NCBI GenBank assembly: GCA_000750105.3
Contig: JPHH03000047.1
Location: 124,001-188,000 of the forward strand
Reading direction: 5' to 3'
Length of the DNA: 64,000 bases
Source of the DNA: Tolypocladium sp. Sup5 PDA-1
Lineage: Eukaryota > Ascomycota > Sordariomycetes > Hypocreales > Ophiocordycipitaceae
Shown: in pieces, positions 20,405-31,984 of the stretch
How positions within the stretch are numbered: position 1 is the first letter of the stretch
Layout: each line of letters starts with the position of its first letter
Translations under genes and position numbers: made by a program
Notes under the pieces: generated by a model
What the model was told of the DNA's origin: nothing
Database searches by the model: none
The model's input: only the letters and a program-made list of their open reading frames with translations

Positions 20405-22492
20405 CTAATCACCTGATTCCCGCACATTGTACATGCACATGCGCCCGCTTTTCTCGCCGACGATCAGAGATCTCCCATCGGCCGAGAATGACAGCTCCGT
20501 GACCTGGGCCAGATCGTTAAACTGCTCGAAGCCGAACCTAGGCCCACTGTCTATGGCAAGCGCATCTTTGTCCGGCCAGCACCAGACTTCTTTCCCATCA
20601 ACGACGTCGACGATGCACAGACAGCCCCGGGCGCCGATTCCCGCGCCACTCGCGTGGCAGTACGCAACGTAGCGGCAGTCCGGGGATATGCACGAAGTGC
20701 AGTTCGGGATTGCAAATGTCCGCGTTGAATTGGCCGAAAGGTCCCAGACGAGCACATATCGGGATGGTACTACCACGGGGACAAGGTTGTATCCCACGCC
20801 GCCACGCGATGGAGGGACTGCCACTGCCTGAAAGGTGGCCGGGATCCATATCGACACGACAACGCTGCCGTATGTGGTGAGCTCGCATGGTATCGCCGTC
20901 TTTATCTCTTCGTGTTGCCAGGGCCTGGCTACCCTGAAAGGCTTATTCGGGACGAGGCCGTCATCGTTGGTGTCCCATGCAACGAGCAACGTCTCCTTCT
21001 CTGGGGGCGGGTGTCCTGGCCGTGGCGGACGGGGCCCGGCTGCGATGACGAGCAGGGGACTGGTACCGGACAACGCGAGCTCAGGGTATTGGGGCACAAA
21101 GGGTAGATTTGCTTGAGTGAGGTCAATCGACCGCGTCTGCGTGAATGGTTTCTTTCCCGGGGTCGCCGTATAGAGGTCTATTGAGCTGGCGTCGGCTCGG
21201 TACACGGCCAAGGGACTGCAGCCCTCGCCGTATACCTCGTTTCGTCCAGCGGCCCAGCGATCGGCATCGTTAATGGTCTGAAGGCATTTCTTCTTTACCC
21301 AGTTCCAGACTTCGATCCCCCTGCCAAACTTGGTTGCAATAGCGATTAGGCCGGATGCTTCGGAGAGGATGGAGTGGCTCCGGATCAAGTAGTCCCGGGA
21401 TCGGGACTGGGCTTGCGTGTAGGAGGAGAATTTAATGACGGCTTGAACTGCACCATCGCCGATTGTCCAAACTTTTATGATGTTGTTGCCATGCTTGCTG
21501 GCCAGAATGGCAGACGTAGGCGAGGTGTGCAAATAGTACACGCCGTTGTCATTGCGCTTGTCGTCGGATACAAGAGACATTCCACGGCTCAGTTGCAACA
21601 TCGAAGGGGTTTTCATGGACGACCTCGAAACATGCGCTTTGGTGTTTGGGCGTTGCCGAGCCGCATCTGGGCTTTCGAGAGTAAAGGAGTGAGACGGCGC
21701 AGTGTCGAGGTTCGAGGTTGCTGCTGAGGACTGCGAGTAGCGGTCGACGCTGACTGACGACTTGCCGAACGAGTCTTGCGACTGCGGTGAGATTCCACCG
21801 GAGCGCTTTGCTTTCTGCGGCAGTGGCGGGAGTGGTTTATAAGGTGGAGGATAGAGGCTGTAACTTGACATGGAGCCAGACGATAGTGACCCCCGGGGAG
21901 GCGTCTGCCTCAGGGCAGTTCCTCTTGACGATGGTCGCCTCGCTTGTGTGTTTTCATTGTCTGCCGTGTCAGAAGTTGCTGCAAAGACTTGGGAAACCGA
22001 GTGAGGCTCCAAGCCACGATATGACGGGGGTTCCCTCATGAGCGTCGAACTTTGCTGCGTCATCATGCTGGACGGAGTTGAAGGAGCCGCAGCGCCTTGT
22101 GCTACGGTGCTCCTTGGATTCAATCGGCGCAACGTATTCCTGCAGTGTTGTTTAGCAGCCAACTCGCGATGAACATGGCAGCACTGACTGTTCCTGGAGG
22201 TCGATCCACGAAACCTGTCGAGTAGCCGGCACGCGGGGAAGGGGATCACTCACGCTATTTGATCTAAATCGTCCGATGCTGGGGGAGGGGGCTCCATGCC
22301 GGGGTTTGGTCTGGCGGGACTAGCCTGCCTGCTCGACGGCTGTCGCGTCCACGCCCTTGGATCGCGGACGTCTGACTGCTCGTGCTTCCCCGCGGATGAC
22401 AGCCCGCTTCCGCAGGCAAGATAACGTAGCTTGGTAGCCTTGCGTGATGTGGAAGCGTCGCAGATTTGAGTGTAACGGTTCAGGTTTGCCAT
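20405..22492 (-). CDS. WD40/beta-propeller-like protein, low-complexity N-terminus
   Basis: Two exons (22492-22254 and 22139-20405) join in phase to give 657 aa. The donor is GTGAGT and the acceptor CTGCAG, and the junction reads DDLDQIANTLRRLN. Residues up to about 270 are Ser/Pro-rich and disordered, with a proline-rich YPPPYKPLPPLPQK motif that could bind SH3 or WW domains. The C-terminal ~380 residues form degenerate WD-like blades, for example AILASKHGNNIIKVWTIGDG, LIAIATKFGRGIEVWNWV, YVLVWDLSANSTRTFAI and ELSFSADGRSLIVGEKSGRM. I read it as a scaffold protein conserved in filamentous ascomycetes. The function is unknown. The start could lie further upstream (frame open to 22615). Confidence 0.75.
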
Positions 22493-23386
22493 GCTGATTT
22501 GACCCAGCCGCTGTCTGGGGAAGCGAAGCCGCTCCTCAGCACTGGCCAATGCCAATCCCCCATGGACCGTGGCGTCGCCTGCATGTGGTCTAGGCCGAAA
22601 AGGCCCGAAGGCCACATGGAACTAGAGACGGGATGAAACCGTGATAGGCTTGCCCGTACGCCACCCCGCCACAGCGCCCAAACGACCCCGGGAGGTTTAG
22701 CCGCAAAAACTCTTCGTCCGTCTGATCGTCGATGGCTTCCGTCACTTCTTGTTCAGGATTACTCCGTAGAACTTGGCGCTATCGATCTCGGGGCTTATTA
22801 TGGTCTCATTTGCGCCTGGCCGACCTCAGTCCAGCCGTCTGGTGCCGCGTCTCAACACTGGGTAGCACATCATCATCATGGCCCATGTTGATGCCAACCC
22901 CGCAATATGTATCCCGCCTCCCAGCGAACTGGGCGGAGTTCATCTTAATTCTTCCCCCTCTGTCCCGAGTCATGTCTATTCAGCCCCACAAATACGTTAG
23001 CAAGCAAATTGTAGGCTCAGCCGGCCGGAGCCGTACGTTTCCGCCTTTGGAGAGTCAAGAGACTGGGCCTTAAAAGACTCATAAGCTGGTCTATTGGCTA
23101 TGACACGGCAGGATGGCTAGTTCTCCACGGGCGAGTGCGTTAACAAGGGCATGGTTCGTGATAGTATACATAGTCGAGCAGCATGTGCCTGCGTGTAATC
23201 TTTATAATAAACGTCTGGTACTTCATGCCAATGCACCGAAAAGGAATAAGGACTTGATCATGCCAAGGTGGACAGCGTTCCCGGTTCCCACCCATCTGGC
23301 CAACGAGCCTTGTTCAGCTCGCTGCGCTGCCATGCCTCCGCGTCATGCATTTAGCAAACAATTGTCCACTCTTTGAAGGTGGGCGC
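22493..23386. other. Intergenic, no gene seen
   Basis: The upstream side of the propeller gene and the 3' side of the deiminase relic. Nothing recognisable. Confidence 0.5.
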
Positions 23387-25274
23387 TTATCTCGTCTTCC
23401 ACCATTCCACATTCGTCTCTCTCAAAGTATTTGTACCGCAGTGGACCTCGCCGCCCCTAACGTGATGCGACATGTAGTCGTCGATGAACCAGACAGTCAT
23501 GTTGGCCTTGGCATAAATATCAACGATGGCCGCCTCCAGGATATCCTTTCCGTTGACTCGAGGGCCCCAGGGCTTCGGGGCAATGTAATCATGCCCAAAA
23601 ACAACACCATTGACGGTGTGCGGAAAGAAGGACTGGAGCTGTCTCTCGCCGGGCACCGTGCGATGCAGCCGAGTCGGGACGCCGTCGGGACTCCTTGGCC
23701 AGGCATATGTCACGTCTTTCCAGAGGGCGGGGACGCGCAAGACATCTTTTGGGGAAATTGGAATTTCGTGGAGGAGCAGGGCCAGGTTCCTGTCCACGAA
23801 CTGTTGAGCATATTCGTTGGCCTCGATGAACGGCTCATCGGACAGCAGGCTGCCAATAGTCCTATTGTGGACGGTCGGATCGAGAAACACAGTGTCTTTA
23901 TCGGGAGCTATGCTGCCGTCGTAGCTGATGATGGCCGTAGATCCGTAGCCACCCTGTTCTGCCGTCTTCAGAATGTCCAAAGCCGCCCTTGTATCTGGAA
24001 CCGCCACGGTGAACCCCAGGTCATTGCTGTAGGGAAGGAACTGGACCATTTCATCAATGTGTCCGACCACCAGCCAGCCCGCTTCGAGGAATAGCGGCGT
24101 TTGCGCACCCTGGGACTCGAGAAACGTGATCATGGACTGCGCCGGGTACTTGTCAAAGTGTTTACCCAGAAGAACCCGCCCGTTCAAATACTGAACACCA
24201 GACCAGGAGATATAAGGCGGAACCGTCTCGACGTTTCCGCCAGAATTGATCTCCTCCCATCCGAACCCGGACCCTGATCCGGGCTGCCATCCGCCGACGA
24301 CGGCTCCCCGAAACTCCTCAAAAACCCGACGCCCATTGATCCGGGTAGACTGTGCTGAGCGAATAAGCACCCGAAGCGATATCGTCCCGTTTGGACCTGG
24401 CATACTGGCATAGGCGGGCTCCATGAAGTCTTGGGCCCAGACTTCGTTGCTCTGGTTCAGGAGCCGGAGCGGCAAGGGGCTAGAGATGCTGCTCGCAATT
24501 TCCTTCAACGATTGGATGAATCGCGGCTGCCAAGCCGATACCGTGTCGTTCGTCTCGGCTGTCAAGAGGACTTCCGGGCGTTGCAAGTGATGATGAACGA
24601 GAACAGGAGCCTGTTTCATGGCGATGAAGTCGACTGCTCTCTTCTGCCCGTCGGCGACTTCGAGCACGATGTTCACGGGCCCGTCCCAGACTGAAGAGTC
24701 GGTTACCAGCTCCCGAGCATCGATTGCCAGCGATAGACCCTCGCTGAGGCTTTTCGCGTTAAAGATAAACCCTCGGTTCACCGAGGTCTAATCGGATGCG
24801 CTGTTTCCGTTTCCGCCATGCTTCCAGAACAGCCGTACGCGATCAAAGGCAGAACCCGGTTCCGCGTATACCCTTCCCGTCGCATTCTCGGACAGTCCTT
24901 CCCGTCGCATTCTCGGACAGTCCTTCTACCGGATACGCTTGGAGAGGTGCTGCTAGCTCTGGGGTGAGCAGCGAGTCGCCGGAGGCATCGGTGCAGACGG
25001 CCAACTCCTCATTGTTCAACGGCGCGCCGGTGAGGTCAGCGATGGCACAACGATGGAAGCGATCGCCAATGTTAGGGAGCAATATGGCGCCATGCTGGGG
25101 GGTCCATTGGTATTTATGGTCCAAGTCCGACTCATCGACCCGGCCGTCGCGGTTTGTGTCAGCCACAATCACCGCGTTGAGGCTCGAGCTGTTGGTTGCC
25201 GCCAGAGCAATCTGACGATTGGCCAAGACGCTAGAAGCGTTCAGCAGCAGGCAAAGTGTGGTGAGTGAAGGCAT
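23387..25274 (-). pseudogene. Secreted protein-arginine deiminase-like gene, broken
   Basis: The gene resembles protein-arginine deiminases, which convert peptidyl-arginine to citrulline. The 5' part (start 25274, possibly 25292) encodes a signal peptide (MPSLTTLCLLLNASSVLA) and a calcium-loop-like DTNRDGRVDESD. The C-terminal domain keeps all expected catalytic blocks: VWAQDFMEPAY (Asp), VGHIDEMVQFLP (His and Asp) and EVHCGTNTLRE (Cys). Two lesions break it. A 25-bp tandem duplication at 24872-24926 shifts the frame after GLSENATGR. A TAG at 24788-24790 stands where homologues have Trp. Neither fits an intron well, because convincing coding sequence (RVRLFWKHGG) lies between them. Everything else is intact, so inactivation looks recent; an assembly error at one lesion is possible. 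Confidence 0.8.
24872..24926. repeat. 25-bp tandem duplication within the deiminase gene
   Basis: The 25-bp unit starting CCTTCCCGTCGC occupies 24872-24896 and is repeated exactly at 24897-24921, with five more matching bases. Because 25 is not a multiple of three, it shifts the reading frame of the deiminase gene. Confidence 0.95.
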
Positions 25275-25784
25275 TCGCGAAACGTCTCTCATGAGAGGAT
25301 AGATTTGGCTGCTGGGAGGGTGGTCTGTGATGTCGGCCTGGCTTGGCTCTCCATGTCTCGCCCTCGGGAAGATCGGGTGTCTTCTTATACTTGGTGAACG
25401 GACGTCGACATCTACTCTGGGCATTCACTGCCCCGAGACAACCTGCTTCGCAATGAGACTTCTTTTCCGCATCAAGAAAATACTTTGTAGAAACCCAGTC
25501 CCGTGATTGCAAGTTAGGGCAACAGGGCGCAGTCGTCGAATGCGAGAGGTACGACGAATCCATTGCCCAAAAAGGCAAAATGTTTGGCCAAGACTGGGCA
25601 GTTGATGTAAGTGCCGACGGCAGCGCCTCTAGTCACTTGTCCGATGGCTACAACTAATCTCGTACTACTTCGTACCAGACCGTTGTGCGATTGCGGCGAT
25701 GGGTGTATCCAGTTCATCCTCAACCAGCCTCTTGGGTCCGTGGCGGTGCCCAGCCAAATTCACCATGTGGCCATCATTTTCCTA

Positions 25785-27555
25785 TTACACGGCAAATACG
25801 TATGGTCTATCGAACAGGCCCCCCCATGTTTGACTCTTTTCGTCGTGCCAGTGCGCCGGCCGTTGCCAGAGTCCTTGCAAGAAAAGCCTCCCGACCAGGG
25901 GCGAGGCAATGCCCAGCGTGCTACTGATCCAAGCCAATTCGCCTTCAATGAAGCGCCTAGAGGCCTCGTCGGCCGGGTCAACTTCGATTCCCGCGATTAT
26001 CAGCGGCCAGATGACCAGCTTTCGCAGCTGAGCGTTTGGGTCCGCGGCAAGCACTCGCAGGTGGCAGAGCAGAGAGCTGCAATACGCGTCTCTCATCCGG
26101 CTTACACCGATGCAAGCCTCCTTGTGGCTCGTGCATGACTGCATTTCCGAACTCCCGGCCATGTCGTAGCAAAGGAGCGACGAGATGCAATACAGGGCAA
26201 CGGCGGCTTGGTAAATTGACGCAAGGCGCTGCCAGTCCCAGGAGCTGACCCGACTCTGAAGCGGGCCGCTTGAGCCCCTTGCTGTTCGTTCCGGGCCTGC
26301 GTCGCCGGCTCCATCGTGCTGAGTGGCCATCTTGATCTCGGCCGCCCAATTCTGCGACGAAAACTGCCTGATGCGCTGCAGCAGCTCCAGCGCGGCTGGC
26401 AGCCTATTGGTGCCGTGCTGTGCCGTTGGTCCATCCAGCCTCGACCGCAGGTGGTTGACCAGAATGACGTCTCGAAGCAGGTCTGGAGGACACGGGAAAC
26501 AGGTGTCAAGTCCATTTCCATACAACGTCGGCAGCAGAGGTATCAGCTCTAGTTGGCGACGGGCCCGATCTGCTTCTACCCATGGCGCTGTCGTGGTGCC
26601 CACAATGCCGATGCTAGATGCGCAGAAGGCACGGGTCAGCGCTCGTGCGTCTTTCCGATGGGCAGAGAGACGCTTACAGGGCAAAGTATCGGAGCAGATG
26701 ATGGAACATTGGGCGGGACATTATGAGGCTGGGCAGTCCTCCTCGCGCATGGATAATGGCGGCGGCTCCGTCGAGGTGCTGCCGCCAATTGGACGAGATG
26801 GACTGTTGAATCTGGGCATCATCAGCGGCTGCACAAAGGTTGCCGTTTGCGTGTAAGGTAAACAGACCTCTGCGAGAAGAAACACGAATATGGAGACGAG
26901 AGTCACGTCACCCGTCTGCGACGCTGGCTTCGCAAGGGTCTCGGCAAGCAGCCGAATGGCCGCGCCCCGGTGATTTTGCAGCCGAGTGGCGAGGGCGACC
27001 GAGTCTGACCTGGGCCGGTCGCGGTTTTGTAGGATCCGATGGCCGAGGGCAGTAGACGTGAGCATTTTCACGATCGTGAGAGGCATCTCATGCACACGTG
27101 ACGCAGGCGTGAAGAACGGGTTCCGGGAGCCGCCCGCCCCCGTTGCCAGCAAGTCTGGGCAAATAAGGGCATTGTCTACCAGCGATGGCGTGTCAGTAAC
27201 TGATCGGGAGCGGGTAAAGACACCGTCGAGATGGGCAGAGCAGGCCAGTAGGGGAAGGGGGGTAGGTCTACTTGCAGTACTCTATCGCCTCAAACACCTC
27301 CGTCACCTCACTGCATACGTCGATGGAGGGCGCAACGGCCGTCGGCTTGCAGGATGCAGCCCGAGTGTCGGTCTGGGAGTTTCGGACGCCGCGCTGTTTG
27401 GACCTCGTCTGGCCAGGCGCCATCCATTTCAACGGCTTGTGGTCATATCCAGGACAGCCGACGCCCCTGGCGCAGCATTTCTTGCACAGCGGTCGCGAGA
27501 GGTCGCAGACAAGCCGTCTCTTGAGGCACTCCCAGCACTGCTTCTTGTCTGCCAT
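25785..27555 (-). CDS. Zn2Cys6 fungal transcription factor
   Basis: A four-exon model of 512 aa: 27555-27312, 27199-26868, 26811-26678 and 26613-25785. The N-terminus has a perfect Zn(II)2Cys6 cluster, C7-x2-C10-x6-C17-x6-C24-x2-C27-x6-C34 (CWECLKRRLVCD and on), followed by the CPGYDHKPLKWMAPG linker usual in fungal regulators. The middle part (HRGAAIRLLAETL, then SSNWRQHLDGAAAIIHARGG) matches the fungal-specific transcription factor domain of this subfamily. The last two introns are well supported by phase. The first (donor GTGAGG at 27311) is the least certain. It probably binds CGG-type promoter sites; targets are unknown. It lies just upstream of the broken deiminase, on the same strand. 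Confidence 0.85.
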
Positions 27556-28913
27556 GCTCCGAGCTCGGCCGTAGTTTAGGTGCGTGCGTGTCAGCTCAGC
27601 AGACTCGAGCCTGTTGTTACGAACGGGCCACGGGTTGGGCCGGCTGTGCCCGGCGCTAATGCAGGCTACACGGAATAATGGTCGGAACGACAGGCTAATG
27701 AACAGTAGATCGGACCGATCTACGGGTTAGATCGTAATAATCTGTAAGATAGATTGGTATAACCTATAGATCGTGGTAATCTAAAGGATCGTGATAATCC
27801 CAAGGAATACTAGCGATCTAGTAATAGTATATAAGACCCCGTAATTTCAACTGTTATAGCCTAGATACCTAGTTAGCTATTAACTATAATTGTTTACTTG
27901 ATACCTAGTTACGATCTCTAATCTATTCCCTACGTAATAGAACGCCCTAACCTTTCTACTAATATAAGCTTCTAGTTTATCCCTTAGGAACCAAACCGTT
28001 ATAGGATACTTGTTGAGGTCCCGAAATTCTGCACACTTTGCGATAGAATTCCATACTCTTCTATAAGAAGTCTAGAGACGAATTAGCAGGATCGTTTGGA
28101 AATTATTTGGCCGTCTCCCTGGCGTAAGAGCATATACGCCAGGCGCTCTGTAGGTGCGCGAGTCCTTTCCTTCGCCGCCGCTAACTAGATACCGCTGAGC
28201 TGCGGCTCTGGACCTGTTTGACACAGAGAGTCCCCACACGAAACGACCCTAGGGGATATATCGAAGAAGGGGGGGACCTATCCGCAGCTGGTAGAGGGGA
28301 AGCTGTATCTGAGATAGCATTCCCCGATACTGATGCAGATGAACGATTTGAGAGCATGTATTGCATAGCCGAGATCGGCAGCGTCTTATTTTGAATAACT
28401 CTTTCTGCTGTGACAATAGTGCAGTTTGGAGGTGATGCACACCCATATTCCCGGTCGCTTCGTGGACGTTTCGTTGGCCGGCATCCGTTAGATGATGTCT
28501 TGTCTTCGGAGTCAAGCTATGCGAGTGATGAGCAGAGACTGTTGTCGTCTAGACACTAGCAGTCGTCCTCCACAGCATTTGTTCTCCCGTTGGTTTCAAG
28601 AGAGGCGACTGCAGGGTGGCAGTGGCATTTGTGACAGATTGTTCTGAGGTCGCAACGCCAAAAAGGGCTCCACAGAGCAGTGTGCGTATCATTAGTACGG
28701 TAGCTGATCCCATGACATCCACGTCGTCTTGAATATGCACGCGGGCCACGGTCTCACTGTCCATCAACCATGCTATTCACATTTGCGGCTGGCACACATC
28801 TTGGCTAATAGGCCGCAAAGGTGCAGCAGGTACAAGGTCCGTGCCCGCAAATTAAACAGAAAGGCGTTGTAGACATCAAGTAATAGCCACCACCGCACAT
28901 GTGCTAGGTCGGG
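27556..28913. other. AT-rich gene-free block
   Basis: No gene seen. About 27640-28090 is markedly AT-rich, full of TATAG, TAGTTA and GATCG motifs, and unlike its GC-richer surroundings. This suggests a decayed repeat, possibly affected by repeat-induced point mutation. The 28100-28900 stretch has only short meaningless frames. Confidence 0.55.
27705..27801. repeat. Cluster of dyads and 15-bp repeats
   Basis: A perfect 9-bp inverted repeat, GTAGATCGG-A-CCGATCTAC, lies at 27705-27723. Three related 15-bp units follow at 27729-27743, 27768-27782 and 27787-27801. Each has the form RGAT-or-AGAT ... ATCT-or-ATCC, with matching outer arms. Likely the remains of a repeat element; function unknown. 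Confidence 0.55.
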
Positions 28914-31196
28914 TTAATATCTGATGTTCCAGGACATTTCTCGGCACACATCAAATCGAAGACTCACACATGCCCAGAAATATGTCGCCGACTTCCCAAT
29001 TGTGCTCTCTGCAAGCGGCCGGCCGAATGACATCGGCTCTGAAGGTTTGGAAGGCGGTTGCGCGCCAAAGCCACCTGTCGACTCGGAGCGTATGTTCTTG
29101 ACGGTACTAATCGCTGCCTCGGCAACCGTGAGACAGTCTTCTTCGGATAGTCCGCAAGATCTCGCAATCAGTAGCGCAATGAGTTCCTGGTCAAAAGAGC
29201 CACCTATATTTAGAAAGATTCTTCGCCTGGTGCCCGTGTCGTCACTTGCGGCTCGCACGACGATGTGGACGTCTACAATCTCAACGTTCTTGTATCGGCC
29301 AATATCCTCGTCGGGGCTGCGAATTCTTAGTGGCCTCGGACGCGGCACCTCCAGCGTTCCGTGTGCGTCAGAAGGGCCGCTCGAAGATGAAGGGTTTCTG
29401 TGTACATGCACCTCTTCAATCACTTCTATGCGTCTAGAAGAGATGCCGCAAATTGGACTGCATGCTGAACTAAGCTTGTAATGTCAAGAAAGAACAGAGG
29501 TTGTACTGCGTACCACTGTATCCGCTCGTCTGGGAACCCTAGGCTCACGAAGCCGCATGATGGGCATTGTGCCGTTGCCACATTTCGTTTTCGAAATACC
29601 ATGCTCATCTTGAGAGTCTGCTTAGGCTGGAGACACGTTAGCGCTCTCCAATATGTTTCAGGAGCTTATGAGAACAGACTCGAATGAGTAGTTGCCAAGG
29701 CTTGGACAGATCAAGTTTGTGACCTGTGTCTTTATCCTCCAGGAACCATTCGCCCCGTTCAATCTTTCTTGTTCCCAGATCTCTGAATCGCGACTTTAAC
29801 ACCTCGACGAAAAGCTAATGGAGATTGAGTTTTGAGCCTGGTTGGAAGGGCGTAAATTCACACCTCTTTTGAGTTGATGGTCTCCAGATGGAAGGGCAAG
29901 TAGCAGCCCCGAGCATCGATGACCATGACCGGCTGTAGTGGTACCTGTGGTGGGATTTGTCCTTGAAGTATAAGATGCATGAGAGCTCCCCTCTGCTCTA
30001 ACGTGAGTGATAATGTGCCTTGACGGCCCTGGGAACTCAATACTTGAATCGCAGCAGCCACTTCTTCCCCTACGATCCAAGGTTTAGCCTACTTGTACCA
30101 GATGTCTAGGAGAGAACGATATTAGCGTAATCGTACCTGCTTGTTGTCGTTTGCTGCAAGGCAGAACCTCTAATAGCGCCCTGCTTGCTGCTGCGGCTGC
30201 TGCAGCGGCAAAGTCTTGCCACTCCTTTCGCTTGTGACTGTCAGCGTAGTCTGAGACCCCTTTGATGACGATGCAAGGGATCTCGTCCCAAACGCCGGCT
30301 CCCTCCATCTCAAATGCCAATATCCCTTCTGCGTTTGCTATCCAGTCCCTCTCTTCTCCCGACTTCATGACGGTGTCTCCAGAGGCAATCGGTCCAATGT
30401 GAATGGCGGGCTTCCCAGCTTCGGCTGCCTCTCTCTGCTCTACAACCCGCCTCAGGTCAAGCTGATGCCTTGCAACCAGAAACGCTTCGTTGCAGTCGAC
30501 GTCTGGACACGGCGCCAAGAGTGCGAGGTCGCAAGTATTTGCTTCAGTGCAGCAAGTATACGCGCCACGATGTCTATGGCGATAGCGTGCTTCAAAGAGC
30601 CAGTCCTGTCTGGTCCCCGGGTACTCGTACCTCCCGTGATGGCGCCCTTGACTTCGTTGGAAGTGTGTAGCTTTCAGCTGCTGGAGGAAGGCGGCCGTTC
30701 TCTGCTCCAGCTGCTCTCGGCCTCGGTCTGTTGTGAAGCCTTGCAGGGTAGACCGAATGTCCTTGCTCAATCTCCCGAGGCTGTCCAGAACTGAATTCTT
30801 GCGACGAAACATGTCTGGATACCGGCGGCCAAAGTCATACTGAATAATGAAATTACTGATGACCACGTCTCCCAACAGAATCTCGCTGCTGTGGGTTGGG
30901 TGAGGTACCGCGCCGCAGCAGCCAGTGAGCAAGGCAAGCCGCAGTTTGCCATAACTAGTGTTGAGTGCGGCAGCCCCGGCTGCTGCATGGGCCTTTCCGA
31001 TGCCGGGAAGGAGGACGAGTACTATACTATGTTTCCCAATGCGGCCATGAGTATAGTAGTTCGCGTCTCCGTCGATTTTGTTAGCGTGTTCGTCCCAGAA
31101 CTCGTCAAACAGGTACGAAATGGCGTCGTATTCCAAGGGTAAGGCGCAAATGATGGCGATTTCGAAATCTTCTCGCCTCGCTGGCCTTGAGGTCAT
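28914..31196 (-). CDS. Nucleoside-phosphorylase/ubiquitin-like domain fusion (NLR-related)
   Basis: A five-exon model of 685 aa: 31196-30137, 30069-29864, 29814-29680, 29626-29514 and 29457-28914. All junctions are in phase, and intron 3 has a perfect GCTAAC branch point. Residues about 9-347 form the PNP_UDP nucleoside-phosphorylase-type domain known from the N-terminus of fungal NLR proteins (FEIAIICALPLEYDAI, LLPGIGKAHAAAGAA, AIHIGPIASGDTVMKSG, AFEMEGAGVWDEIPCIVIKG, SDYADSHKRKEWQDFAA). Residues about 395-480 match the fungal ubiquitin-like domain (QPVMVIDARGCYLPFHL to KPWQLLIRPKQTLKMSMVF). A CPSC-x13-CPIC pair (488-508) looks like a zinc ribbon. No NTPase domain follows. The role is unknown; immunity or self/non-self sensing is inference. 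An ATG at 31418 could add 74 residues, and a GTGAGT near the 3' end hints at another exon. Confidence 0.82.
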
Positions 31197-31504
31197 TTCT
31201 TCCAACGCGATCTGGAACCCTATCTGGAATGATCGGGGAACTTGATCTAATGAACTCAACACCAAATTGTCGGGGAAAGACGAACAGACGAGAGCTGTAA
31301 TCGACAAGAATGTGATTGGGGGCCGAACCTGCGGGGTCCAGAAATCGACCCAATCCACGTGCTTGGTGCCTGATGCTGGCACATTCTCTGGAAACAGTGG
31401 CACAGCCCCATTGCTCACAGGATGGTGTTAGATTGAGGCTGCTAAATTAGGCGACAAGGCTGAGGCATACAACTTCCAGGGATAGAAGCAGGATTAATTT
31501 GCCC

Positions 31505-31512
31505 TTATATAA
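31505..31512 (-). promoter_or_regulatory. TATA-rich element upstream of the phosphorylase/ULD gene
   Basis: A TATATAAG run in an AT-rich stretch (31503-31521) lies about 90 bp before the upstream ATG at 31418 and 310 bp before 31196. The spacing favours transcription starting just before 31418, leaving open an N-terminal extension or a long leader. Confidence 0.35.
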
Positions 31513-31984
31513 TATAATATAGAGTAAAAGTTAGGACGGCTTGCCCGCCTCTGGAAGTTATGGTCTTCGCCTACTATCCGGTGGTTGCCTCATCGGGCAA
31601 TTCTCAGGCCCTGTAGGCTATCCCTCGCCGCTTTTGCCACTTCCTGCCATGTACCACTCGAGTCTCTTTTTTTCTCCCTTGGTTCCTACCACACTTAGTT
31701 ATCCTTCTACTACGCATGACGTCCGGCGTCTGCTGGTACGACTATCGTAGCAAGACAAAATCATAATAGCACCTACGCTTAGGACTAGACGCTTCGGTCT
31801 TGTCAATTGGGAGATGTGGGTCTAGTGACGCGCGTGCTCCTTTAGGTCTGTCAAAGGGATGCTCCGGGGCTACTGCTACCAAATCACCTGCGACCTAGAT
31901 CTGACAGTCAGCTTCTTTTATTTCAACGGGTGCCTTTCCTGCTGCTTAGCCTTTGCATTTTGCTCCATCAAGCTGGCTTCTGAC

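Noticed and set aside
24780..24930. An intron explaining the deiminase stop and frameshift
   Set aside because: Coding sequence resembling homologues (RVRLFWKHGG) lies between the two lesions, and candidate introns would remove it.
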